From a virus: 64,000 nucleotides of DNA. The notes under the pieces were generated by a model, which did no database searches, had not been told where the DNA came from, and saw nothing but the letters and a program-made list of their open reading frames with translations. Position 1 is the first letter of the stretch, and the number at the start of each line of letters is the position of its first letter. Positions 5,973 through 15,405 of the stretch are shown here, piece by piece. The translations under genes were made by a program, and so were the position numbers. The DNA is taken from positions 1 through 64,000 of the IMG/VR virus record IMGVR_UViG_3300030329_005959. One strand, 5' to 3'.

Positions 5973-6972
5973 TTGTAAAGAGTGTGGGGATTCATTTGAT
6001 TCTTTAAGGAGTCTACATGCACACATAAAAAAACATGGTAAATACCTTGGGGATTACTATGTGGAGAATTATGCCAGAAAAGATAGGCTAACAGGAGAGC
6101 TTATTCCATTTAAGAAATACAAGCAGTATTTCGATAGTGAATTTATCAACAAACGGAACATGAGAAAATGGTGCTCTACAGCACCCGTTGAGGAGGCAAA
6201 AGAATTTATTACAAAAAGCTTAAAAGAAAAAATAGAAGCCAAAGGGCTTTCGGGTGGTCCCCCCGCCCTATACCTACAAACATCAAAGCTGCCCGACTTA
6301 GAGATATGCAAAGACGTTTTTGGTAGCTACCGCGAAGCTTGTAACCAATTTGGTATGTTGCCCATGCTAGGCAAGCAACTGCCAAATGAATTTAAAAAAG
6401 ATTACTCAGACACTCCTATTCTTATAGATACGAGAGAGCAAAAGCCTCTTCATTTTAGTAACTCTGAGATTTTGAAGTTGGATGTGGGGGATTACGCAGT
6501 GGGGGGAGATTTATATGACTATACATTCGTGGATAGGAAATCATACCAGGACTTCTGTGCTACTGTAACAAATGGTTATAATAGATTTGTAAAAGAGTTA
6601 GAAAGATGCAGAACAATGGGCTGCTTCTTATTTATAGTGGTGGAAACAGCATTTGGTGACATGTGGGGAGAAAATCACAGGGGTTACAAAAAGTTCAACC
6701 TAGATTATGTGTTTCATAGGATGCGTGAAATCCAAGCTGAGTATTCAGATTGTTCACAATTTGTATTTAGCGGGTCGCGAGAAAAGAGTGAAGAGATCAT
6801 CCCTAAAATTCTTGTTTTAGGCAAACAGTTATGGGAAGTGGACGTTCAATACTTCTGGAATAAACAACTTAAAAAAAATGGCTTGGAAAGAAGGAAAGCA
6901 AAAGCTCCACCGAGAGCACAAGGATATAAACCAACTAATTCTAGGCAAAGAGGGATATTTAGAGGAAACTGA
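5962..6972 (+). CDS. C2H2 finger plus ERCC4-type nuclease
   Basis: Starting at ATG 5962 (a TTG at 5950 is possible), the 336-residue protein has an N-terminal C2H2-like finger (CKECGDSFDSLRSLHAHIKKH, about 4-24). A central FGSYREACNQFGM segment resembles the DNA-binding repeat found beside homing-type nucleases. The ERCC4/XPF nuclease fold follows: LIDTREQ, VGDYAVGGD and FVDRKS, which supply the acidic/ERK-type metal site. The family cuts branched or flap DNA. Between the candidate small terminase and TerL it may process replication intermediates before packaging. It overlaps TerL by 95 nt. Confidence 0.75.
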   Translation: MSYDCKECGDSFDSLRSLHAHIKKHGKYLGDYYVENYARKDRLTGELIPFKKYKQYFDSEFINKRNMRKWCSTAPVEEAKEFITKSLKEKIEAKGLSGGPPALYLQTSKLPDLEICKDVFGSYREACNQFGMLPMLGKQLPNEFKKDYSDTPILIDTREQKPLHFSNSEILKLDVGDYAVGGDLYDYTFVDRKSYQDFCATVTNGYNRFVKELERCRTMGCFLFIVVETAFGDMWGENHRGYKKFNLDYVFHRMREIQAEYSDCSQFVFSGSREKSEEIIPKILVLGKQLWEVDVQYFWNKQLKKNGLERRKAKAPPRAQGYKPTNSRQRGIFRGN

Positions 6973-8743
6973 AGCGAAAGTATTGCTTTATAAATTTCTA
7001 AAAGAAAATCCTTCATTTGCTTGTGAATTGTTTACTGGTGTTAAGTTATTCCCGTTTCAGCATATGGCTATTAAGGCTATGATGGAGTCCGACTACTTCT
7101 TGGGCATATGGAGTCGGGGGATGTCTAAAAGCTTCTCTACAGGCATTTTCGCGCTTCTAGACGCCATTCTAAATCAGGGGGTTCAGATAGGAATTTTGTC
7201 TAAGTCGTTTCGACAGTCTAAAATGATCTTCAAGAAAATTGAGGATATCTCAAAAAGCCCTAAAGCGACCTTCTTCTCTCAATGTATTACAAGAGTCTCT
7301 AAAATGAACGATGAGTGGATTATGGAGATCGGTCAAAGTAGTATACGAGCTTTGCCTTTGGGGGATGGTGAAAAACTCAGGGGGTTTCGTTTCCAGCGCA
7401 TGATTATTGATGAGTTGCTGCTGATGCCTGAAAAGATTTATAACGAGGTTATTATTCCTTTCTTATCTGTGGTGGAGAATCCTACTGAGCGCCAAGAGGT
7501 TTACGATCTAGAAACCCAGATGATTGAAAAGGGTAAAATGAAAGAGGAAGATAGAAGAAAGTGGCCGAACAACAAAATTATTGGCTTGTCATCTGCCTCA
7601 TACAAATTCGAATACCTTTATAAGATATATCAACAATATGAAAACCTCATTCTTAACGAAAACAAGCAGGATGGGGCGCATAGGACTATTATGCACTTTA
7701 GCTACGATTGTGCGCCCGAACAGCTCTATGACCAAAATCTAATTAGCCAGTCTAAAGCGACCATGAGCGACTCTCAGTTCGAAAGGGAATTTGGCGCTAT
7801 ATTTACAGACGACAGTTCAGGATATTTTAAAGTAAGTAAGATGGCAGCTTGCACAATACCAGACGGAGACGGTCAATGCGTCGAGGTGGTGGGCAACCCA
7901 AAAGATGAATATATTTTAGCTTTTGACCCCTCATGGTCTGAAAGCGAAAGTTCTGATGATTTTGCCATGCTGCTTATAAAGCTTAATAGGGACACAAGAA
8001 AGGGAACTGTTGTCCACAGTTATGCTTTATCAGGGGCTAATCTAAAAACCCATATAAAATATCTAGCCTACCTCTTAACCCACTTCAACATAGTAGCTAT
8101 TGTGGGTGATTACAATGGAGGAGTTCAATTTATAAACTCTTGCAATGAGAGTGATATATTTAAAAAAATAAATATTAAGCTGGGTGTTATAGAGGCGAAT
8201 TTAGATAAAGCTCAAGATTATGAAAAAGACCTTCGTAAGATAAAACACCAATATAACCAAAGCGAAAAAAACATTGTGTTTTTAAGGAAGCCTACTTCCG
8301 CGTGGATTAGAATAGCGAATGAGTCGTTACAATCTGCTTTCGATCATAAAAGAATATTTTTTGCAGGAGCCGCAATGAATGATGATTACAATATTCAGCG
8401 CAAAGCAAGGGTTCCTATTAAAGATTTAAAATTCCTTAGAAATGATCCTAACGAAAAGGGCGGGGCGGGGGCGCGAATGATTGATTTTGTGGAGCACCAG
8501 AAAGATATGATGGACTTAATAAAAGTCCAATGTGCTCTTATACAAATTACTACTTCTTTACAGGGAACACAAAGTTTTGATCTCCCCCCTAACTTGCGGA
8601 AACAAAAAGGTGCTGATAAGGCTAGAAAAGACTCCTACTCTGCCTTAGTTTTGGGGAATTGGGCGATGAATGTTTTTTATGATATGGAATCCGATGATGT
8701 GGGAAATGTGCAAACCACCTTTACTCCAATGTTCATTTCTTAA
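6878..8743 (+). CDS. terL: Terminase large subunit
   Basis: A 621-residue packaging motor. The ATPase domain has an SRGMSKS Walker A variant (79-85), a KSFRQSK segment and Walker B MIIDELLLM near 174. The nuclease domain begins at YILAFDPSWS (about 350), giving the first catalytic Asp of the RNase H-like fold, with later acidic residues around VGDYNGG. Length is normal. ATG 6878 lies 95 nt inside the nuclease gene; the next Met would delete the start of the ATPase domain, so the overlap is accepted. It docks on the portal vertex, translocates and cuts DNA. Confidence 0.9.
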   Translation: MAWKEGKQKLHREHKDINQLILGKEGYLEETEAKVLLYKFLKENPSFACELFTGVKLFPFQHMAIKAMMESDYFLGIWSRGMSKSFSTGIFALLDAILNQGVQIGILSKSFRQSKMIFKKIEDISKSPKATFFSQCITRVSKMNDEWIMEIGQSSIRALPLGDGEKLRGFRFQRMIIDELLLMPEKIYNEVIIPFLSVVENPTERQEVYDLETQMIEKGKMKEEDRRKWPNNKIIGLSSASYKFEYLYKIYQQYENLILNENKQDGAHRTIMHFSYDCAPEQLYDQNLISQSKATMSDSQFEREFGAIFTDDSSGYFKVSKMAACTIPDGDGQCVEVVGNPKDEYILAFDPSWSESESSDDFAMLLIKLNRDTRKGTVVHSYALSGANLKTHIKYLAYLLTHFNIVAIVGDYNGGVQFINSCNESDIFKKINIKLGVIEANLDKAQDYEKDLRKIKHQYNQSEKNIVFLRKPTSAWIRIANESLQSAFDHKRIFFAGAAMNDDYNIQRKARVPIKDLKFLRNDPNEKGGAGARMIDFVEHQKDMMDLIKVQCALIQITTSLQGTQSFDLPPNLRKQKGADKARKDSYSALVLGNWAMNVFYDMESDDVGNVQTTFTPMFIS

Positions 8744-8771
8744 CTTTTAAAAGTTGAAAGTTAACTTTGGG

Positions 8772-8780
8772 GTGTAATAT
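8772..8780 (+). promoter_or_regulatory. GTGTAATAT motif before portal gene
   Basis: GTGTAATAT in the 49-bp gap after terL, 12 nt before ATG 8793, longer than the usual 5-7. Identical to the copies at 2171 and 3790. Confidence 0.4.
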
Positions 8781-8792
8781 GAACTACATTCC

Positions 8793-10766
8793 ATGTCTAA
8801 AAGAAAATATACCAAGCGTTCAGAATATTGGAAGCAATTTGACCCGAATGAGCATCCTTCCCTCCCTCCTAATTCGGAAGTCACACCCGAGCTTTTAGGG
8901 GAGCCCTTTTACACCTCGACGGCTTCCTTTGATTTTGTTTCAAACGCTAGGAGGCAAGCCCTTACCGATCAAAGCTATAAGGGTTCCCGAACTAATAGAG
9001 TAGCTTTTAACAATCCAAAAGATAGATTTTCTAGCATCAGGGTCGGGTTGCTGCCATATGAGTATGCCTCGGATGGAGTTACGGCTAGGGATGCTATCGA
9101 GTTATGTCAAAAAGCTTACGCTAATGTAGCTGTTTTTAGAAACGCTATAGATATAATGTCAGAATTCACCAACACTGACATCTATCTTGAGGGGGGTAGC
9201 CGTAAAAGTAGAGAGTTCTTTTACGAGTGGTTTAAAAGGATTAATCTTATTAGCCTTAAAGATCAATATTTTCGCGAATATTACAGAAGTGGAAACATTT
9301 TTCTTTATAGAATAGACGGGAAATTTAAAGCTCAAGATTATGCTAAGATTATAAATCAAGTAGGGGCGATAGGTGAGTCCACTAATAAAATTCCATTACG
9401 CTATGTTTTGCTTAATCCTTTTGATGTGGTAGCTAAAAGAGCTACGACTTTTAGTTATAGTGGAGCCTATCAGAAAGTTTTATCTGAATACGAAATAGCG
9501 AGGCTTGCGAGCCCACAAACGGATGAAGATTTGGCTATTTTCCAAGGATTAACACCAGAAACCCAAGAACAGATACAAGATGGGTCTTATTCGGGGAGGG
9601 GCATCCATATGGATTTAGATCCACAAAGGCTATCGTATTCGTTTTACAAGAAGCAAGATTACGAACCTTTTTCTATTCCTTTTGGCTTTCCCGTTTTAGA
9701 AGATATAAATGCCAAGCTGGAATTAAAGAAAATGGATCAGGCTATTACCCGCACGGTAGAAAATGTTATCTTGCTTATAACTATGGGTGCTGATCCAGAA
9801 AAAGGGGGAATCAATCCCAATAACATGGCGGCGATGCAAAACCTTTTCAAAAATGAGAGTGTGGGGCGCGTATTGGTTTCAGATTATACCACCAAGGCTG
9901 AGTTTATAATCCCCGAGCTAAACTTGGTTCTGGGACCAGAAAAATATCAAATACTTAATGACGATATTAAACAAGGCTTGCAAAACATTGTGGTGGGAGA
10001 AGAGAAGTTTAACTCCACTCAGGTAAAGGCACAAATCTTTATTGATCGTTTGCAAGAATCTCGTTATGGATTTTTAAATGATTTTCTTAATCGTGAAATA
10101 AAAAGAATAGCGAAAGAGCTGGGTTTAAGGTCTTGGCCAGAGGCTAAAATGAAAGATATTGACATGAGGGATGAAGTTCAGCTTATGAGAGCGTCTACTC
10201 GTTTAATGGAGCTGGGAATTATTACTCCTAAGCAGGGTATGGAAATGTTCCATAATGGTCGTTTTCCAGAGCCTGATGATCTCAACGATGCTCAAAAGGA
10301 CTTCTTGGAAGAGAGGGAACAAGGTTACTATAACCCTATAGTCGGGGGGGTTCCTGTGGTCGCTCCTGCTGGCGGTAGCGGGAATGGCCCCCGCAAAGAA
10401 GCAGGAAGGCCAGAGGGGACAACAGATATTCCGCTTGCGAACGCAAAGTATTCTAGAGCTAATATTCAAAAAACTATCTATGATATTGATAACTTGATCT
10501 TCGAAGGTAAAGCTAAATTAATTGAAAAATTAAAAGCAAAAGAATTAACAAGTGATCAAGAAGAAATGGTGAGTAGTCTGTGTGAATCTATTGTTTGCTC
10601 GCAGCCCAAAGAATATTGGGGAGAAACGCTGCAATCATGTGTAAAGGATTTTAACGAAATTGAGAATTTAGAAACTTTGAAGGAAGTTTTAAACATCTCT
10701 GCCGAACATAGCTTGGAAGCATATCCAGCAGCAATTTTATATCATAGCCATGAAAAAGAAGCTTAA
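8793..10766 (+). CDS. Portal protein
   Basis: A 657-residue protein directly after TerL. An N-terminal disordered segment is followed by the portal-type core: AYANVAVFRNAIDIMSEF (helix near 110), a clip/wing region with FREYYRSGNIFLYR near 157-170, and a long stem region (EKYQILNDDIKQGLQNIVVGEEKFNS). The C-terminal 110 residues are helical and acidic, longer than a minimal portal and possibly a barrel extension. The dodecameric ring forms the DNA channel. The next gene overlaps its end by 17 nt. Confidence 0.85.
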   Translation: MSKRKYTKRSEYWKQFDPNEHPSLPPNSEVTPELLGEPFYTSTASFDFVSNARRQALTDQSYKGSRTNRVAFNNPKDRFSSIRVGLLPYEYASDGVTARDAIELCQKAYANVAVFRNAIDIMSEFTNTDIYLEGGSRKSREFFYEWFKRINLISLKDQYFREYYRSGNIFLYRIDGKFKAQDYAKIINQVGAIGESTNKIPLRYVLLNPFDVVAKRATTFSYSGAYQKVLSEYEIARLASPQTDEDLAIFQGLTPETQEQIQDGSYSGRGIHMDLDPQRLSYSFYKKQDYEPFSIPFGFPVLEDINAKLELKKMDQAITRTVENVILLITMGADPEKGGINPNNMAAMQNLFKNESVGRVLVSDYTTKAEFIIPELNLVLGPEKYQILNDDIKQGLQNIVVGEEKFNSTQVKAQIFIDRLQESRYGFLNDFLNREIKRIAKELGLRSWPEAKMKDIDMRDEVQLMRASTRLMELGIITPKQGMEMFHNGRFPEPDDLNDAQKDFLEEREQGYYNPIVGGVPVVAPAGGSGNGPRKEAGRPEGTTDIPLANAKYSRANIQKTIYDIDNLIFEGKAKLIEKLKAKELTSDQEEMVSSLCESIVCSQPKEYWGETLQSCVKDFNEIENLETLKEVLNISAEHSLEAYPAAILYHSHEKEA

Positions 10767-11514
10767 ATCCAATTATTCAATTAACGAAGACTCAGTTGAA
10801 GTCTCTATAACTAAAGAAGCGGAGGCTGGTTACGGCAAGCCTTACCCCGAGCTTCAAGAGGAAAAGAGAGAAATTACCTTAGATCAAGACAAAAGAGATA
10901 AGCAAGAGTTGCATCATGAGACGTTGAAAGAAATGTTAAAACATCACGAAGATGCCGTAAAAAATGTTAAAGCTGAGATCGCTGCCCTCGAAAAAGACAT
11001 GAGGGAGGACAAAGGAGATATTCGCAGAGAGGCTGATGCTGCCGAAAAAACCAAGAAGCAGTGGGACAAAATTGATAAGAAAGAGCTAAAGCAAGACACT
11101 AAAAAGCAGAAAGAGGAGCATGAAGAGGACGCTATCGAGGATGACAAGAGCAAAATCAAAAAATTAAACAAAGGTAAGCCTTCCGAGAAAAAAGAAGCGG
11201 AAAAAAAAGCTCTCAAGAAAGACATCCAATACGATAAAAAGTCAAAAAAGAGCTATGCTCAGATGTTGATTGATATTGCTGCTGAAAGATTTGGCGGGAA
11301 AAAACGCAGCGCTTTAAAGGATAGTGATTTTCTTGATCCCAAGAGGCGCTCTTTTCCTGTGATGTCTGCTCAAGATGTGAAAGACGCTGTTAGTAGCTGG
11401 GGTCGTTATAAAGGCTCAATGACTTTTGATGAGTTTAAAGCTAAATTAATCCGTAGAGCCAAGAAAATTGGAGCCGAAAGCGCTCTTCCCAAGAGTTGGA
11501 CTAATAAAAAGTGA
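10750..11514 (+). CDS. Lys/Glu-rich coiled-coil protein with small C-terminal domain
   Basis: A 254-residue protein in the head cluster. Residues about 35-165 are a highly charged Lys/Glu/Asp coiled coil with low sequence variety. The C-terminal 75 residues are ordered (RSALKDSDFLDPKRRSFPV, then a MTFDEFKAKLIRRAKKIG helix), resembling a small domain often found beside phage portal or protease genes (DUF6582-like, from memory). It lies between portal and protease-scaffold, with overlaps of 17 nt upstream and a 1-nt gap downstream. A head-assembly role is likely; function not known. Confidence 0.5.
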   Translation: MKKKLKSNYSINEDSVEVSITKEAEAGYGKPYPELQEEKREITLDQDKRDKQELHHETLKEMLKHHEDAVKNVKAEIAALEKDMREDKGDIRREADAAEKTKKQWDKIDKKELKQDTKKQKEEHEEDAIEDDKSKIKKLNKGKPSEKKEAEKKALKKDIQYDKKSKKSYAQMLIDIAAERFGGKKRSALKDSDFLDPKRRSFPVMSAQDVKDAVSSWGRYKGSMTFDEFKAKLIRRAKKIGAESALPKSWTNKK

Positions 11515-11515
11515 C

Positions 11516-13006
11516 ATGGATTATAAATACACCACCACTTTTGAATCCCCCCTTTTGGCTTGCGAGATTAATGAATCTTCATTGATTTCCAAGGCGTCTT
11601 TAGAGACTTTAGCCCCGCTTGTTCCTTCTGATATTGATTACGAAAGTAATATAGATTTACTTGGAGTAGCCTTTAATGCGGCAGTAGTAAACAAATTTAA
11701 CAAAAACGGGGATGGTATGGACGCGGCTACAGCCGTGGAATATACAAATAACTTTATTCATAAACCCACCAATATCGAACACGACAAGAATAAGATCGTG
11801 GGTCATATCGCAGCTGCGGGTTATAGTGAATTTGGGTCTAATAAATTATTAAGCGCAGAACAAGCTAAAAAGACTACAGGGCCATTTAATATCGCTCTGG
11901 GTGCCGTTCTTTATAAAACAGTTAATGAAAATTTTACTACTCTCGTAGAAAAATCTCTCGATCCCAATGACGCTGCTTTTGAAAAGGTGTCCGCTAGTTG
12001 GGAAGTAGGTTTCAATAACTATGTTTTGGCGGTGGGAAGCGATATGTTGAGTGAGGCTAGAATCGTTTCCGATCCTGATGAAATTTTAGAATTACAAGGG
12101 TTTTTAAGGAGTTGTGGTGGTAATGGCACAACCGATGATGGGGAAAGTGTTCACAGGTTGATTGTTGGGGATATTTATCCCTTGGGTATTGCATATACTC
12201 TTAATCCTGCTGCCCAAGTAAAAGGTCTCTATAGTCAAATACCTAAAAAGTCCCATGTTTTTATAAATGATAAAAGGGATAAAATTTCACAAAATAATAA
12301 TTTAAATGTAAACAACGAAAAGAACTTTATCGACATGGAAATGGAAAAGACTCTGAACGAACTTAAAGAACTTCTAATTGAGAAGAAATTCTCTAAAGAA
12401 GCAGTCGCCTCAATGACTGATACTTTTGACCAAGCTATCCGAGAGCGGGATGAACAATACCGCAAGGATATTGAGGAACAAAGGCTCGCCAAAGAGGGCG
12501 TAACGAAGGAATACGAGGAACTGAAGTCCTCCGTTTCTGAGTTGGAAGAAAAACTTAATTCCGCTAATGAGCGGATTTTAGTTTTTGAAAAAGAAAAGAA
12601 AGCTGAAGAGGCGGTTGCATCTTTCAATGAGCGTATGGACAAGCTGGACGAAAAGTTTGAACTTGACGACGAAGATCGCGGGTTTCTTGCTACTGAGCTT
12701 AAGACTGTGGAAAGCGACGAGGATTATGAGTCCTTTGCGTCCAAATTAGAAGTTCTTTGGAAGCATAAGAACAAAGAGGTTCAAGCAGAGTTTGATGCTC
12801 AAATCCAAGCACGGATTGACGAAGAGGTCGCCAAGAGGGTTTCTACAGCTTCTACCGAAGAGGTGAAGATCGAAGAGGCCCTTGATAGCGCCGAGCAAAC
12901 TGACCCAGCTGTTTCTAATGCTAACGAAGCTGTGGCGTCAGAGAAATCTAGCTTCCGCGATAAATTTAAAGCCGCGTTTTCCCGCGACAATATTGAAATT
13001 TCTTAA
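11516..13006 (+). CDS. Prohead protease fused to scaffold
   Basis: Starting at ATG 11516, one nt after the previous stop, the 496-residue protein has two parts. Residues 1-250 look like a capsid maturation protease: IEHDKNKIVGHI places His 89 and His 97, and KVSASWE supplies Ser 159/161 as nucleophile candidates. Residues 274-496 are an acidic coiled coil typical of internal scaffold, with a basic tail. An in-frame ATG at 12335 (residue 274) would make scaffold alone, as in other phages with nested genes. It shapes the procapsid and then clears the core before the decoration and capsid genes act. Confidence 0.75.
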   Translation: MDYKYTTTFESPLLACEINESSLISKASLETLAPLVPSDIDYESNIDLLGVAFNAAVVNKFNKNGDGMDAATAVEYTNNFIHKPTNIEHDKNKIVGHIAAAGYSEFGSNKLLSAEQAKKTTGPFNIALGAVLYKTVNENFTTLVEKSLDPNDAAFEKVSASWEVGFNNYVLAVGSDMLSEARIVSDPDEILELQGFLRSCGGNGTTDDGESVHRLIVGDIYPLGIAYTLNPAAQVKGLYSQIPKKSHVFINDKRDKISQNNNLNVNNEKNFIDMEMEKTLNELKELLIEKKFSKEAVASMTDTFDQAIRERDEQYRKDIEEQRLAKEGVTKEYEELKSSVSELEEKLNSANERILVFEKEKKAEEAVASFNERMDKLDEKFELDDEDRGFLATELKTVESDEDYESFASKLEVLWKHKNKEVQAEFDAQIQARIDEEVAKRVSTASTEEVKIEEALDSAEQTDPAVSNANEAVASEKSSFRDKFKAAFSRDNIEIS

Positions 13007-13026
13007 AAAACTAAACACAAAACATT

Positions 13027-13668
13027 ATGTCTTTACGAATTCTACCATTCAGACAATATTCTGACCATGATGTCGTGAACCTTTATGCACTGGAAAGTGA
13101 TGACGTTCTCGATAGCACTACTGGATCAGGCGGCGGCGATGCTGGCGTCTTTGTGACAGTATCCGCAGGTAACTTCGATGATGATCCGATTACTTACCAA
13201 ACAAACGCTTATCTGGGTGACACCAGCTATCCGTTTCTTGGGACTACGGAGATGTATCCTCAAGCTAACCTGAAGGTGACGGGCGCTGGATCTGGAGTTA
13301 TCCCCTTGGGAATTACTCTCTTCCAGACTGCAAAAAATGACGAGAACGGCGAAAAGCTTCTCTATCATCCAACCAAGCAAACTGAGCTACAGGCGATGCT
13401 TCCAGGGCAAGCTGTTCCTATTGCGACTAAAGGAGTCTTTACTTTAAGCAAGGACGCTATCGCGGGAGAAGCTTTACACGCTGATTTGGGTCTCGGAAGC
13501 GGAATCAGGATTGCGGACGCAACTGCTGATGTCGGCCAAATTACTGGCTGTCTTCCCACTCATGATAACGCTTTTGGAACCGTTCTTGGAACGGGCAATC
13601 GCGCTAACGTTGGAATAACCACTGACCAGTTCTCTGGCGATTACATCGTCGTGAAGATTGATTGCTAA
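13027..13668 (+). CDS. Head decoration protein candidate
   Basis: A 213-residue, Gly/Ala/Thr-rich, acidic protein immediately before the major capsid gene, the usual site of a capsid-stabilising decoration protein. It is beta-rich, with SYPFLGTTEMYP near 67-78 and an LPGQAVPIATKGVFTLSKDA segment near 121-140, like trimeric cement proteins. GC content and C-ending codons are higher than in the sugar island, as in the adjacent capsid gene, which suggests strong expression. Confidence 0.65.
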   Translation: MSLRILPFRQYSDHDVVNLYALESDDVLDSTTGSGGGDAGVFVTVSAGNFDDDPITYQTNAYLGDTSYPFLGTTEMYPQANLKVTGAGSGVIPLGITLFQTAKNDENGEKLLYHPTKQTELQAMLPGQAVPIATKGVFTLSKDAIAGEALHADLGLGSGIRIADATADVGQITGCLPTHDNAFGTVLGTGNRANVGITTDQFSGDYIVVKIDC

Positions 13669-13688
13669 TTTGAAAGGACTTTATAATC

Positions 13689-14855
13689 ATGAAAATTACT
13701 TTAAAAAGAACTCCAGAACAAGTCGAGCTTGTAAAAGCTATGGCTTCGCGGAATCGCGCTGTTGCTTATGAAGCGCAGGTAGCTCTTGCTGAATTCATCG
13801 GACCAGTTTTGGCCGAGGTTCTCAATAATGCTCCTACCGTAAGCAACCTGTTCCAGTCTCTTCAGTTTGATGCTGATGACAACCCCAGCATTCCGCTGGA
13901 TCTCTACTACAACATCGCTGACGAAGATTACGTTAGGGTGTGGACTCAGAGCCACGCAGGGGGTCTCCCCAGTAACCAAGTATTGCCTACCGCTTCTGAA
14001 TTGAAGCTGGCTACTTACAGCCTTGATACTGCGGTCGATTTTGATCGTCGTTACGCTGCTAAGAGCCGCATGGACGTTGTGAGCAAGACTTTCACTCGGG
14101 TGGCACAAGAGATTCTTCTTAAGCAGGAGCGCACTTCCGCGACTCTTCTTATGACTTCTCTCCAAGGGGCAGCGATTAAAACTTCGCCTAACTTCGAACA
14201 GAAGCAGGTTTTCCGTGGAGCGCTTGCTGGGTCTCTCCTTCTTGACGATATTAACAATCTGTTTACTCTTGGTAAGCGTATCAACAGTTCGTGGATTGCA
14301 GGAACTGCCACTACTCGCACTAGGGGGATTACCGATCTGATCGTTTCTCCTGAGATTGTGGGAAGTATCCGCGCTATGGCTTACAATCCTGTCAACACCC
14401 GTGGTGGTGATGGTGCGGGAGCCGCAGGAGATGCTACAACTGCTAATCCTATCGCAGCTACTGATGAGCTTCGCAACTCAATCTTCAACAATGCAGGTTT
14501 GACTAGCTTCATGGGTCTTAACATCTTGGAATATCAGGAGATGGGGCAGGGCCAGAAGTTCAACACTATTTTCGACACGGCGGCAGGTGGCACTACTTGG
14601 GACACCTTTGGTGACGCTGCTGGTGCTGGTGCTGCTGCTTTCAACGGTGATAACGAGGAAATCGTTGTTGGTGTTGATCGCAGTCGCGATTCACTTATCC
14701 GCGCCGTTGCTACGGACGCTGAAAGCGGAAGCGAGTTCAACCTGATCGCTGATGATCAGTATAGCATCCGTCAGAACAAGATCGGCTACTTCGGCTCTGT
14801 CGAAGAGGGCCGTGTGGTTCTCGATAACCGTGTTCTTATGGGAGTTATTTGCTAA
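13689..14855 (+). CDS. Major capsid protein
   Basis: A 388-residue protein with a good Shine-Dalgarno site (AAAGGA, 13674-13679) upstream. Position after the protease-scaffold and decoration genes, length, and the layout (N-terminal helix, VSNLFQSLQFDADDNPSIPLDLY extended segment, long spine helix near 125-150, beta-rich C-terminal part) fit an HK97-fold capsid subunit. The C-terminal part holds Gly/Ala-rich loops. Codon use is the least AT-biased in this part of the genome. A strong terminator follows. Confidence 0.85.
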   Translation: MKITLKRTPEQVELVKAMASRNRAVAYEAQVALAEFIGPVLAEVLNNAPTVSNLFQSLQFDADDNPSIPLDLYYNIADEDYVRVWTQSHAGGLPSNQVLPTASELKLATYSLDTAVDFDRRYAAKSRMDVVSKTFTRVAQEILLKQERTSATLLMTSLQGAAIKTSPNFEQKQVFRGALAGSLLLDDINNLFTLGKRINSSWIAGTATTRTRGITDLIVSPEIVGSIRAMAYNPVNTRGGDGAGAAGDATTANPIAATDELRNSIFNNAGLTSFMGLNILEYQEMGQGQKFNTIFDTAAGGTTWDTFGDAAGAGAAAFNGDNEEIVVGVDRSRDSLIRAVATDAESGSEFNLIADDQYSIRQNKIGYFGSVEEGRVVLDNRVLMGVIC

Positions 14856-14876
14856 TCAAAACCCTATATAAATTTA

Positions 14877-14906
14877 AAGCCGCTCTTTCGGGAGCGGCTT
14901 TTTTTT
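14877..14906 (+). terminator. Intrinsic terminator after capsid gene
   Basis: A perfect 9-bp stem AAGCCGCTC / GAGCGGCTT with a 6-nt loop (TTTCGG), followed by a run of T (8 consecutive from 14899). It ends the head-gene transcript. Confidence 0.93.
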
Positions 14907-14924
14907 GTGCAATTTTTGCTATAA

Positions 14925-14933
14925 GTGTATATA
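14925..14933 (+). promoter_or_regulatory. GTGTATATA motif after the terminator
   Basis: GTGTATATA lies just downstream of the capsid terminator and 6 nt before ATG 14940. A new start signal is required here because the terminator ends the upstream transcript. It also contains TATAAT (14930-14935), so a sigma70 reading is possible. Confidence 0.55.
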
Positions 14934-14939
14934 ATAGAT

Positions 14940-15386
14940 ATGGCTAAGAAGAAAGCAGCTAAGAAAAAAGCCCCCTTTAAAGAGGTAACCACAGGTCAAG
15001 AACAGCCTGTTAAAAAGGGACTTATTGAGGAATTGGAAGAGCTTAAGGAGAAGGGGGAGACGAGCACCGCCCGATATCAAGAACTATTGAAAGAGGTGGA
15101 AGTTATTTTCGGCACAGGTGAAACCAATACGTTTGGGACTAATGATATAAACGTCCTTAAAGAAAGGCTTAATAAAATGAGCAAAGCTGATCTTCAAGAG
15201 TTCTCTAGGAAGGTGGGAGTAAATCCCTATTATGACAGGGGGATTGTCTTAGATAATATTATTAAAGAATTTAATCGTTATCAAAGTCGTGGTAATATTC
15301 ACACAGCCCCCCAAGCTGTTCCTGCTTTAGAATTAGATCCTGATAATCCAAAGCATAAAGATCTTCTAGATTGGTTAAATAGCTAA
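14940..15386 (+). CDS. Basic protein with SAP/Rho-N-like domain
   Basis: 148 residues from ATG 14940 (a start at 14925 would use the promoter motif as coding sequence). The first 12 residues are a Lys/Ala tail like those of DNA-condensing proteins. Residues about 80-118 (LKERLNKMSKADLQEFSRKVGVN, then RGIVLDNIIKEF) form a helix-turn-helix arrangement resembling SAP or Rho N-terminal folds, which bind nucleic acid. It lies between capsid and connector genes, so a minor head or DNA-bound virion role is plausible. Confidence 0.5.
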   Translation: MAKKKAAKKKAPFKEVTTGQEQPVKKGLIEELEELKEKGETSTARYQELLKEVEVIFGTGETNTFGTNDINVLKERLNKMSKADLQEFSRKVGVNPYYDRGIVLDNIIKEFNRYQSRGNIHTAPQAVPALELDPDNPKHKDLLDWLNS

Positions 15387-15391
15387 ATAGT

Positions 15392-15400
15392 GTGTAATAC
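15392..15400 (+). promoter_or_regulatory. GTGTAATAC motif before connector gene
   Basis: GTGTAATAC, 5 nt, then ATG 15406, in the 19-bp gap between two genes. Confidence 0.45.
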
Positions 15401-15405
15401 ATTAT

